In this document: in pieces, positions 5,727 to 12,196 of the stretch
How the letters are laid out: every line of letters starts with the position of its first letter
Numbering within the stretch: the first letter of the stretch is position 1
Source: CAYLPU01 sp964385635
GTDB taxonomy: Bacteria; Chloroflexota; Anaerolineae; B4-G1
NCBI GenBank assembly: GCA_964385635.1
Contig: CAYLPU010000100.1
Location: 1-18,681, forward strand
Length of the DNA: 18,681 nucleotides
Direction: 5' to 3'
Made by a program: the position numbers and the translations under genes
Notes under the pieces: model-generated
The model's input: the letters and a program-made list of their open reading frames with translations, nothing else
Databases searched by the model: none
What the model was told of the DNA's origin: nothing

Positions 5727-6395
5727 ATGACGATGCGCGTGGCCCAGATTATCCAGGACACGTATGTCGACGGCCCCGGCCAGCGGGTGGCCCTGTTCAC
5801 TCAAGGCTGTTCCGTCCGCTGTCGAGGCTGCCAGAATGCTCATCTCTGGCCGGCCAATGGTGGCAAGGCCGTCCCCGTGGCGCACCTGGCTGAGCGGTTG
5901 CTGTCCACCGGCTTGCCTGTGACTATCACCGGCGGCGAGCCGACCGACCAGGCCGCTGCACTGGCGCAACTCCTGCGGTTGCTCTGTGCTGCTAACCCTG
6001 ATCTCCACATTATCTTGTACAGCGGACGCACCTTCGAGCAACTCCTGGAACGCGCCGAGCCCGCCATCCTGGAGGCGCTGAACCTGGCCGATGTGTTGGT
6101 GGACGGGCCCTACATTGCCGACCTGGACCATCCTGGCCTACAGTACCGCGGCTCGGCCAACCAACGGGTTATCGACCTGCCGGAGACGCTGCGGGCCGGC
6201 AACAAGGTGATCACGCTGGATTGGGATACGCCGGAGATCATCGTGACGACGGAGGGAGACCTGCTGGGCGCGGTGGTGGTTGCGGCGCAGTTCCAAGACC
6301 TGGGGATCGTCGCCGACACGCGGCGATGTGGTGAAACGAATCTTCGAGAATGCCGTGAAGATGTGGCGAAAAACGGGCGCTCTATACGTTTATGA
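5727..6395 (+). CDS. Radical SAM activase, NrdG-like 4Fe-4S protein (222 aa)
   Basis: This family uses a 4Fe-4S cluster and S-adenosylmethionine to make a 5'-deoxyadenosyl radical that installs a glycyl radical on a partner enzyme. The three cluster cysteines are Cys28, Cys32 and Cys35 in QGCSVRCRGCQN. Glycine-rich TITGGEPTDQ follows, then YSGRTFEQL, VLVDGPYIADL and the NrdG-type RGSANQRVIDLP at about 141-152. I chose ATG 5727 because GGGAGG lies seven bases upstream and MTMRVAQIIQDTYVDGPGQR matches normal family N-termini. The same frame is open to an ATG at 5634, which would add 31 nonconserved residues and also has AGAGG upstream. No anaerobic ribonucleotide reductase or other glycyl-radical partner is visible. 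The last residues and the TGA overlap the next promoter. Confidence 0.85.
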   Translation: MTMRVAQIIQDTYVDGPGQRVALFTQGCSVRCRGCQNAHLWPANGGKAVPVAHLAERLLSTGLPVTITGGEPTDQAAALAQLLRLLCAANPDLHIILYSGRTFEQLLERAEPAILEALNLADVLVDGPYIADLDHPGLQYRGSANQRVIDLPETLRAGNKVITLDWDTPEIIVTTEGDLLGAVVVAAQFQDLGIVADTRRCGETNLRECREDVAKNGRSIRL

Positions 6396-6396
6396 T
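6364..6396 (+). promoter_or_regulatory. Shared-motif promoter of the DUF3150-like gene
   Basis: TGGCGA (6364-6369), exactly 21 bases, then TATGAT (6391-6396) and ACGAAG. It lies within the last codons of the radical-SAM gene, whose TGA stop is part of the -10 hexamer. The ATG of the next gene is 26 bases beyond the -10, with AGGAG in between. Confidence 0.7.
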
Positions 6397-6422
6397 ACGA
6401 AGACCACAGAAGGAGACGTGAG

Positions 6423-7775
6423 ATGAAAGCAAACGAGCAGGATGCCTCCTTGGAACTGGAGGAAGAAGATATCGCCGGGCGCAAGGACGAACTGTCCGAG
6501 CAAATCGGCGAGGATGTCGATGGCATCAGCACGGTGCAGTTGAACATCCAGCAAATGCGCCGGCGCGGTGTGTTGGTGGACGTCGACATCCATGGCCTCG
6601 GCCTCCTCCGCACCCGCGCAAGCTGGGCCGAACTCGGTATCCCCGAGGGGGACGTCCGGCGGAAGCGGCTGCGACGTGGGAGCAAAGACCTCTTCCCCGA
6701 ACACGCCAGGAAATTCCGCAGCCTCGATGCCCGCTTCCGGCAATCGCTGGAGCGGCACTCGTTTGTCCTGGAGGGATTCAAGCCGTTCAGTTGGGTTCCC
6801 TTCACGGCATACGAGGATTGGAAACAGCAGTGGGCACAGCGTCAGCAGCAGTGGACGGCGGTCAAGGCAGACCTGCTAGACCACTACGACGAAATCGTCG
6901 ACGCCGAGTCCGCTATCGCCGCCGAGATCGCCCGCGAGGCGTGGGATGCGCTGACGGCGCGACACCGCGCCAAGGCCCGGGCCAACGGCGCAAGCCTGGA
7001 TGATCCCGTGACCGTGATCATCGGTCAAATCGCTTTTGAGGACGTAGACCAGTTTGTGGACTACGTCGTGCGGCGGGCGGTAAGCAGGATTCCATCGAAG
7101 AACGCTCTGAACGCAGGGCTTTACGTGGATTATCGCACCGCGATGGTACTGAGCGGTGCAGATGTAGAGTCCGAGGCACTGCGCCAAGAGCATCTGCAGA
7201 CAGCCAGGGAACAAGAACTGGCAAAGCAGCATGCCGCCCGGTCGGAGGCCCGCACCCGCGAGGACGAAGAGTGGGCCAAACAGCAGCAGTTTCAGTTGGA
7301 AGTGGAGGAGCAGGAGCGGCTGACGCAAATCCGGCTGGAGGCCGAGGAAAAGCGGCTCCAGACCATGCACGAAGCAGAGATCGAGCATGCCAGGCAGCAG
7401 TTGGAAGCGATGGTCTCCCCCTTCCAAGAGGTATTAGAGCAGTTGCGGGCGCAGATCCATCTGGATGTAGCAGAGATTGCCGCCAGTATCCAGAAGCATG
7501 GCCACCTGCGGGGCAAGGTGGCCGAGCGGGCACGCAACCTCATCGAGGCTTTCCAACTGCTCAACGCCCACGGCGACGAGGAGTTAGAGCAGGCGTTGGG
7601 AGAACTCCGTGGCCAGCTGGTCAAGCAACCAGCGGCCAGCAAGGGCAAGAGCATCTACGACACACAGGCGGTACTCCAGCAACTCGAGACGATCAAAGAC
7701 ATCACTCACCAGGCTTCGGTCGAGGTGGCACGCCGGGCTGCGACTCCGACCAGGGCGAGGGCGCTGGAGTTCTAA
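6423..7775 (+). CDS. DUF3150-like coiled-coil protein (450 aa)
   Basis: Biochemical role unknown. The N-terminal two-fifths resemble what I recall of DUF3150 proteins: a start rich in charged residues, VLVDVDIHGLGLLRTRASW, then KDLFPEHARKFRSLDARFRQ, SLERHSFVLEGFKPFSWVPF, and a helical block (WKQQWAQRQQQWTAVKADLL). Residues about 250-350 are a long charged coiled coil (for example FQLEVEEQERLTQIRLEAEE), and the C-terminus is helical. No signal peptide or membrane segment is seen. AGGAG lies about eight bases before the ATG, and a dedicated shared-motif promoter lies immediately upstream. DUF3150 genes elsewhere often sit beside AAA ATPases; here a Ycf46-like AAA gene is the second gene downstream. 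It may be a substrate or adaptor of that ATPase, which is inference. The family name needs a profile search. Confidence 0.65.
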   Translation: MKANEQDASLELEEEDIAGRKDELSEQIGEDVDGISTVQLNIQQMRRRGVLVDVDIHGLGLLRTRASWAELGIPEGDVRRKRLRRGSKDLFPEHARKFRSLDARFRQSLERHSFVLEGFKPFSWVPFTAYEDWKQQWAQRQQQWTAVKADLLDHYDEIVDAESAIAAEIAREAWDALTARHRAKARANGASLDDPVTVIIGQIAFEDVDQFVDYVVRRAVSRIPSKNALNAGLYVDYRTAMVLSGADVESEALRQEHLQTAREQELAKQHAARSEARTREDEEWAKQQQFQLEVEEQERLTQIRLEAEEKRLQTMHEAEIEHARQQLEAMVSPFQEVLEQLRAQIHLDVAEIAASIQKHGHLRGKVAERARNLIEAFQLLNAHGDEELEQALGELRGQLVKQPAASKGKSIYDTQAVLQQLETIKDITHQASVEVARRAATPTRARALEF

Positions 7776-7777
7776 GA

Positions 7778-8254
7778 ATGAGCAACGACCAGTTGGCACT
7801 GCCTACCTTGGACAAAGCCACAGCCGTGACCGCCGACCTGCCGTCTTCCCTGCCCGAGGACGGCCCGCCCAACGAACAAATAATCCCCGTAGATCCGGCG
7901 AAATTCCTGGAAGCGGTCCTGGACCGGTCCCTGCGGACGGACGAGGCGCAGTACCTGGCCGGGCCGCCGATCCTGTTCCTGGAAGCGGTCCTGGGCCGGC
8001 CCCTGCGGGCGAACGAGGCGCGGTACCTGGCTGGGCCGCTGGTTTTGTACTCGCCCAGTTGGGGCGGGACGATTCCACCGTGGCTGTCCGCAGCCATCCC
8101 CAATGCTCGCGTAGCCCAAGTCTTGGCCGATGCTGCGACGGGCGATGTGCAGGAGCACGACCCAATGTGTTCCTGGGAAGAGACCGCCGCCTACCTCTAC
8201 ACCGCCAGCCTCAGCATGCCGTTGGCTCAGGAGTGGCGTCACGTCTATTTTTAG
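7778..8254 (+). CDS. Hypothetical protein with 24-residue tandem repeat, truncated by in-frame TAG (158 aa)
   Basis: Function unknown. It begins two bases after the DUF3150-like stop, consistent with coupling. Residues about 43-90 are two copies of a 24-residue unit (FLEAVLDRSLRTDEAQYLAG and FLEAVLGRPLRANEARYLAG), and the nucleotide repeat is tandem. The remainder reads as a folded domain: GGTIPPWLSAAIPNARVAQV, MCSWEETAAYLYTASLSMPL, then AQEWRHVYF. The frame meets TAG at 8252-8254 but continues open for 76 more codons with equally natural sequence. It may therefore be the front part of a 234-residue protein broken by a point mutation, or one made by readthrough. Confidence 0.6.
   Translation: MSNDQLALPTLDKATAVTADLPSSLPEDGPPNEQIIPVDPAKFLEAVLDRSLRTDEAQYLAGPPILFLEAVLGRPLRANEARYLAGPLVLYSPSWGGTIPPWLSAAIPNARVAQVLADAATGDVQEHDPMCSWEETAAYLYTASLSMPLAQEWRHVYF
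7904..8047 (+). repeat. Two tandem 72-bp in-frame repeats
   Basis: Units 7904-7975 and 7976-8047 are adjacent, 72 bp long and close in sequence. Both start TTCCTGGAAGCGGTCCTGG. The length is a multiple of three, so the protein gains a second 24-residue helical unit without a frame change. Confidence 0.85.
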
Positions 8255-8269
8255 GTCTTCGACCAAGTC

Positions 8270-8482
8270 ATGCGGGCTCACGGGAAACTCTCGGATGGAC
8301 AGACGGTGTGGGACCTGATCAATCCCAATGAGGAATTTGGCCCTGACCATCGGGATCTCTCGGAGTATGAGCAGCGCGAGTGTCTGGACGAACTGCGGCG
8401 CGAAATTCGTCACACAGTGGTGAACCACCACCAGAAGATGCGCGAACGGGAAGTCCGCCGAGTTTCCTATCAAACAACGTGA
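8270..8482 (+). CDS. C-terminal continuation of the TAG-interrupted gene (70 aa from first ATG)
   Basis: This segment is in the same frame as 7778-8254 and separated from it only by TAG 8252-8254 and five codons (VFDQV). It encodes MRAHGKLSDGQTVWDLINPN, EYEQRECLDELRREIRHTVV and a basic tail. There is no Shine-Dalgarno before ATG 8270. Independent translation is therefore less likely than an origin as the back half of one 234-residue protein. It ends just upstream of the AAA-gene promoter at 8489. Confidence 0.5.
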   Translation: MRAHGKLSDGQTVWDLINPNEEFGPDHRDLSEYEQRECLDELRREIRHTVVNHHQKMREREVRRVSYQTT

Positions 8483-8488
8483 GCAGGT

Positions 8489-8521
8489 TGGCGAAAAACG
8501 CGCCCCTTTTCCGTTATAGAT
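8489..8521 (+). promoter_or_regulatory. Diverged shared-motif promoter of the AAA operon
   Basis: TGGCGAAAAACG (8489-8500) matches the box at 6364 base for base over 12 positions. At the same 21-base distance there is ATAGAT (8516-8521), or TATAGA with 20 bases, flanked by CCGTT and ATGAGAG as in the other copies. The -10 is weaker than in the other sites. The ATG at 8550 follows with AAAGGAG upstream. Confidence 0.55.
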
Positions 8522-8549
8522 ATGAGAGCAATCAAAGGAGTGATGACAC

Positions 8550-10121
8550 ATGCAGCCCGAAGAGACTACTCAGCACATCGACCACCTGATCCGTGCCCGC
8601 TATCCCATCGTCGCTGTGCAGAGCCACGAGGAGCGGCGCGTGATCGGGGCGCTGGTCCGCATTGCCGACCGGCAGGAAAAGACACTATACACCTGGGCCA
8701 TTTCCACCGGCGTTGCCCAGGTTTTCCCCACAGACACCAGCGCCTCGTCCGACGAGAGCCTGGCCGACCCGGTCGCGGCGCTGCGCCACGTCCTCGACTT
8801 CGGCACGCCCACCGCCGAGCAGCCCGCAGGCCCTCGGGCTATCTTTGTGTTCAAGGATCTGCACCGCTACCTGGAAGACCCGGTAGTTGTGCGGCTGCTG
8901 CGCGACATGGCCTGCGAGTTGCCCATGCGCCACCAGACACTGGTATTGCTCAGCCCTACGTTCACTGTGCCACCCGATCTTGAGAAAGATGTGATCTTGG
9001 TAGACTTTCCCCTGCCTGGCCCCTCGGAACTCACCGACCTGCTAGAGCAATTCGCTGACGATCTGCTCGACCAAGCCTCAGCAGCCGTCGACCTGAACGG
9101 CAACACCGAAACGATTGTCCGTGCTCTCCAGGGATTGACCCTGATCGAGGCAGAGGCAGTGCTGGGCCAGGCCATCATCGCCACCAGGCGGCTGGACGCC
9201 GGCGTCATTCCGGTCATCCTGGATGCGAAGGCTCAATTGATCCGCAAGTCCGGGGCGCTGGAGTATTACGCCGAACAAGCCACATACGAAGAGGTCGGAG
9301 GGCTGAGCCTGCTCAAGGCGTGGTGCCGCGAGACGGAGGTGGCCTTCTCTGATGCGGCACAGAAGTACGGGCTGGAGTCGCCGCGGGGAGTCCTCATCGT
9401 CGGAGTGCCAGGCTGCGGGAAATCGCTGACGGCGAAGGCCATCGCCGGGGGGACCAGGCCCCTTCTCCGCCTGGATGTGGGGGCGCTGTTTGGGAGACTG
9501 GTCGGGCAGAGCGAGGCCCAGACACGCAACGCTCTCAAGGTGGCCGAGGCGGTAGCCCCGGCGGTCCTTTGGCTGGACGAGATCGAGAAAGCCCTGGGGG
9601 CCGCTGGTGGTGAGTTGGATGGAGGCACGTCCCAGCGAGTGCTGGGCACGATCTTGACCTGGATGGAGGAGACCCGGTCTTCCGTGTTCGTCGCCGCTAC
9701 CGCCAATGATATCGGCAGCCTGCGCCCGGAGTTGGTCCGCCGCTTCGACGAGGTGTTTTTCGTGGACCTGCCGGAGCCGGACGGACGCCGCGAGATCGTG
9801 GTCATCCACCTGCGCAAGCGAGGCCGCTCTCCTGAGAACTTCGACTTGGATGCCATCGTCCAATCCACGCAGGACTTCACCGGCAGTGAGATCGAGAAGG
9901 TCATCCGGGGCGCACTTCGCCGTGCGTTCGCCGATGGGGAGCGCGAGGTTACGACCGAGGACTTGCTGGCGGTTGCTGGGGAGACGGTGCCGCTGGTCAC
10001 CACGATGGCCGACGGGGTGGCGCGGATGCGTGAGTGGGCCAAGCGTGCTCGTCCAGCCAGCAGTCGGCAGGATAGTGGGCACCAGGTATCCACCACCCGC
10101 CGGGCGCTGGAGATCAGCTAG
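8550..10121 (+). CDS. ycf46: Ycf46-like AAA+ ATPase (523 aa)
   Basis: ATP-driven remodelling enzyme of the classical AAA family. The C-terminal half carries Walker A GVPGCGKSLTAKAIA (about 284-298), Walker B VLWLDEIEKAL (about 338-348), sensor 1 AATANDI (about 381), arginine-finger region RPELVRRFDEVFFVDLPEP (about 390-408) and the sensor-2 helix FTGSEIEKVIRGALRRAF. The N-terminal half (RARYPIVAVQSHEERRVIGA, then ILLSPTFTVP-like strands) looks like the degenerate RecA-type domain seen in Ycf46 of cyanobacteria and plastids. The length also fits. DUF1257 and DUF2997 genes follow directly, a combination I recall from cyanobacteria and phages. The substrate is unknown. Its cytosolic location and possible action on a neighbour product are inferred. 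Confidence 0.88.
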   Translation: MQPEETTQHIDHLIRARYPIVAVQSHEERRVIGALVRIADRQEKTLYTWAISTGVAQVFPTDTSASSDESLADPVAALRHVLDFGTPTAEQPAGPRAIFVFKDLHRYLEDPVVVRLLRDMACELPMRHQTLVLLSPTFTVPPDLEKDVILVDFPLPGPSELTDLLEQFADDLLDQASAAVDLNGNTETIVRALQGLTLIEAEAVLGQAIIATRRLDAGVIPVILDAKAQLIRKSGALEYYAEQATYEEVGGLSLLKAWCRETEVAFSDAAQKYGLESPRGVLIVGVPGCGKSLTAKAIAGGTRPLLRLDVGALFGRLVGQSEAQTRNALKVAEAVAPAVLWLDEIEKALGAAGGELDGGTSQRVLGTILTWMEETRSSVFVAATANDIGSLRPELVRRFDEVFFVDLPEPDGRREIVVIHLRKRGRSPENFDLDAIVQSTQDFTGSEIEKVIRGALRRAFADGEREVTTEDLLAVAGETVPLVTTMADGVARMREWAKRARPASSRQDSGHQVSTTRRALEIS

Positions 10122-10148
10122 TGAAGCGCGCAAAAGGGAGACACCGCG

Positions 10149-10559
10149 ATGAGTAAATATCTACGAGTTGCCACACAGATCAAGGATGAACAACTGTTCA
10201 TCCAGGCATTGCAGGAGGTTTGCCAGGAACTCGGCATCGAGTACGAGTCTGGCGAGGGACTGGCGCTATATGGCTGGCAGGGCCGCCGCCGCCCCGAGAC
10301 CGCCGAGTACGTCATCCGGCGACATCACGTCGGCAGATCAGCCAACGACATGGGCTTTCACCGGCTCCCCGATGGCAGCATCGAGGCCATCATCAGCGAG
10401 TACGACCAGGGTAGCCGTGGAAAGCAGGTCCTCAACCAGGTCATGCAGCGGTACGCCCTCAATGCCGTCACGAAGGCGGCCCGCGCCAAGGGCCTCACCG
10501 TTACGTCACAGAAGTCGCAGAGCGGCGAGATCCGGCTGCAACTGCAGGCATACCGATAG
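10149..10559 (+). CDS. ycf35: DUF1257 (Ycf35-like) protein (136 aa)
   Basis: The N-terminus MSKYLRVATQIKDEQLFIQA, then LQEVCQELGI, GLALYGWQGRRRPETAEYVI and the SEYDQG/QVMQRYALNAV region follow the DUF1257 pattern along the full length. No catalytic residues are known for the family. AAAAGGGAG precedes the ATG, which lies 27 bp after the AAA stop, so the genes are probably co-transcribed. With the AAA protein and DUF2997 it forms a conserved trio. A cofactor, adaptor or substrate role for the AAA protein is inference. Confidence 0.85.
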   Translation: MSKYLRVATQIKDEQLFIQALQEVCQELGIEYESGEGLALYGWQGRRRPETAEYVIRRHHVGRSANDMGFHRLPDGSIEAIISEYDQGSRGKQVLNQVMQRYALNAVTKAARAKGLTVTSQKSQSGEIRLQLQAYR

Positions 10560-10575
10560 AGGGAGAGGCAAAGCG

Positions 10576-10779
10576 ATGCCACAAACTATCGAAATCACGA
10601 TCACCGAGGACGGGGAAATTCAGAGCGAGGTCGAGGGCGTCCTTGGCCCCGACTGCGAAGGATTCCTCGACTTCCTGGAGGAGTTGGGGGACGTCGTAGA
10701 ACACAGGCGAACCTCGGACTACTACCGCCGCCAGACGACGGGGACGGGGAGACGGCTTACGGTCGGCGAGCATGGATAG
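10576..10779 (+). CDS. DUF2997 protein (67 aa)
   Basis: MPQTIEITITEDGEIQSEVE, then GVLGPDCEGFLDFLEELGDV and HRRTSDYYRR match the small DUF2997 fold: a two-stranded start with a conserved cysteine, a helix and a TSxYY end. The start is ATG 10576 with GGGAGAGG upstream. It follows DUF1257 by 16 bases. The family is a regular neighbour of DUF1257 and Ycf46. Its molecular function is unknown. Confidence 0.8.
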   Translation: MPQTIEITITEDGEIQSEVEGVLGPDCEGFLDFLEELGDVVEHRRTSDYYRRQTTGTGRRLTVGEHG

Positions 10780-10791
10780 AGGAGAAAGAGG

Positions 10792-11079
10792 ATGAATCAT
10801 AGGGCAGCATCGCGCCAGAACGCGGTTGACGTTGTTCGTCGACTGCAGCGCTTCCGGCAACAAATGGAGCGTGATATGGAGCCGGAGCCGTGGACGGCAT
10901 TAGAGACGCCGGTAGTGCTTCTGTTGTCCGACGTGTGCGAAGCTCTGGCTCTGACCGAGGAGGAACGGAGTACCGTCCTGGGAACGGCGGGGGTGACGGC
11001 GCTGATCGACGAACTGGAGGTCCGCATCCGCCCCATCTCTCGCCCCCGGCCTTCGATGAACGAACGGAACGGCAGGTAG
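10792..11079 (+). CDS. Hypothetical operon protein (95 aa)
   Basis: Function unknown. The protein is helical: RQNAVDVVRRLQRFRQQMER, then PWTALETPVVLLLSDVCEAL, LALTEEERSTVLGTAGVTAL and a basic tail. The hydrophobic VVLLLSDVCEAL is an amphipathic buried helix rather than a membrane span. AGGAGAAAGAGG precedes the ATG, and only 12 bp separate it from DUF2997, so it belongs to the AAA operon. It may be an accessory subunit of the trio. Confidence 0.6.
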   Translation: MNHRAASRQNAVDVVRRLQRFRQQMERDMEPEPWTALETPVVLLLSDVCEALALTEEERSTVLGTAGVTALIDELEVRIRPISRPRPSMNERNGR

Positions 11080-11095
11080 GCTGAGGCGCTGGCCT

Positions 11096-12196
11096 ATGTC
11101 AGAGAGCACCGGGATGAAGACCTTGCCTATTGAGATCAGGAACGTGCCCCCGGGTCCTGGCTTTACCCGGCTGGACGGCAAAACGAACGACGGCTTGCCC
11201 GAGGGTGTTCACACCGGCGGCGTTTGGGTCAGTCCGGATGGAGCCGAATACTGGAAGCCGCTGGATGGCCGCCCCTGGGCCAATGCGGACTACCACGTGC
11301 CCACCCGGGAAGCCGAGTGCCTGGAGATGATGGCCGGGGAGCCTGCGTTCCCCCGCAACTGGCGGGTGGAGGAATCTGGCACGATCACCGGGGACGGCGC
11401 GACTCATAGTACCCGCCGCTGGTTGGTGCGGGGCAAGGCGTGGGTGGTGCCCGACGACTGGCCTGCCTGTCGGCAGACAGGGCCTGCCGACGCTCTGCGG
11501 TTAGAGCACGTCCTGGAGGTCGAGCGGGGCTTGCGCCGGCTCAACGCCCATGGCTGGACCATCGGGGACAGACTGAGGGTTGCCTTCGACTGCACAGGCA
11601 AGCCGTTCATCCTCGACTTGTCGTGCGCCTGCCGCGCCTGCCACGAGTACTCGCAGTGGAGTACTCGCAGCGGGCTGCCGCGCCTGCCACGCCTGCCACG
11701 CCTGCCACGAGTACTCGCAGTGGAGTACTCGCAGCGGGCTGTCCGGATAGCCAGGCGGACGACGAGTGGTGGTTCCTGGAGTGGGCCGAGGCGATGGGCC
11801 TCGAGCGGTTGGTCAGGCTGCGGCGAGATGGCCGGCACCTGGTCAGCACGCTGGAGTTCTCCAGCGAGCACGGCCACGCCTGCCACGCCTGCCACGAGTA
11901 CCACCGCGAGTACTCGTGGCGGGGCTCGCAGTGGAGTACTCGCAGTGGACTACTGGCACGGCCACGTCTACGCCAGCCGGGACCGGCCCATCTCTGGCCT
12001 ATGGGCCAGCGTCCCCGGCGCGGTGTACGTGGATGCCGACTATGCCAAGACCGGCGTCTGGACGTGGGTGGTGACGACTGTACCGCTGGACGATGAAACC
12101 GTCCGGCGCTATGAACTGACCTGGGCCTGGGGCCCTATCTACGTCAGAGGAGAGAAAACCGATGAAGAAAAACGAGATATTCCAAGACGGCCTTGA
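11096..12196 (+). CDS. Hypothetical protein carrying palindromic-repeat insertions; middle probably out of frame (366 codons)
   Basis: Function unknown. The first 175 or so residues (MKTLPIEIRNVPPGPGFTRL, GVWVSPDGAEYWKPLDGRPW, HVLEVERGLRRLNAHGWTIG) and the last 85 (YWHGHVYASRDRPISGLWAS, then AYVDADY-like strands) read as natural protein in this frame. Between them lie two clusters of GAGTACTC-containing repeats. The segment between the clusters is poor in this frame (serine/tryptophan/arginine-rich) but natural in the next (DSQADDEWWFLEWAEAMGLE, then RLVRLRRDGRHLVSTLEF). The repeats therefore appear to have shifted the frame and then shifted it back. The open frame survives because the repeats contain no stop in it. 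The product may be nonfunctional or altered in its middle third. Its end overlaps the start of the next gene. Confidence 0.5.
   Translation: MSESTGMKTLPIEIRNVPPGPGFTRLDGKTNDGLPEGVHTGGVWVSPDGAEYWKPLDGRPWANADYHVPTREAECLEMMAGEPAFPRNWRVEESGTITGDGATHSTRRWLVRGKAWVVPDDWPACRQTGPADALRLEHVLEVERGLRRLNAHGWTIGDRLRVAFDCTGKPFILDLSCACRACHEYSQWSTRSGLPRLPRLPRLPRVLAVEYSQRAVRIARRTTSGGSWSGPRRWASSGWSGCGEMAGTWSARWSSPASTATPATPATSTTASTRGGARSGVLAVDYWHGHVYASRDRPISGLWASVPGAVYVDADYAKTGVWTWVVTTVPLDDETVRRYELTWAWGPIYVRGEKTDEEKRDIPRRP
11635..11741 (+). repeat. Palindromic repeat cluster 1 inside a gene
   Basis: Two exact 43-bp copies (11635-11677 and 11699-11741) share the core CGAGTACTC-GCAGTG-GAGTACTCG, a perfect 9-bp inverted repeat whose arms also contain the palindrome GAGTACTC. 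Before the second copy CGCCTGCCA is repeated three times in tandem (from 11681, 11690 and 11699). Confidence 0.85.
11877..11950 (+). repeat. Palindromic repeat cluster 2 inside the same gene
   Basis: A variant copy begins with two CGCCTGCCA units and contains a perfect 10-bp stem, CCACGAGTAC (11892-11901) with GTACTCGTGG (11910-11919), around an 8-base loop. It ends with GCAGTGGAGTACTCGCAGTGG, close to cluster 1. Confidence 0.8.

Noticed and set aside
9078..10133. 351-codon open frame on the minus strand
   Set aside because: Antisense to the AAA gene, whose Walker and sensor motifs fix the coding strand.
11440..12096. 218-codon open frame as a separate gene
   Set aside because: Only its middle (about 11742-11876) looks natural. 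Its ends are shadow of the flanking natural frame. It is better explained as the displaced centre of the repeat-disrupted gene.
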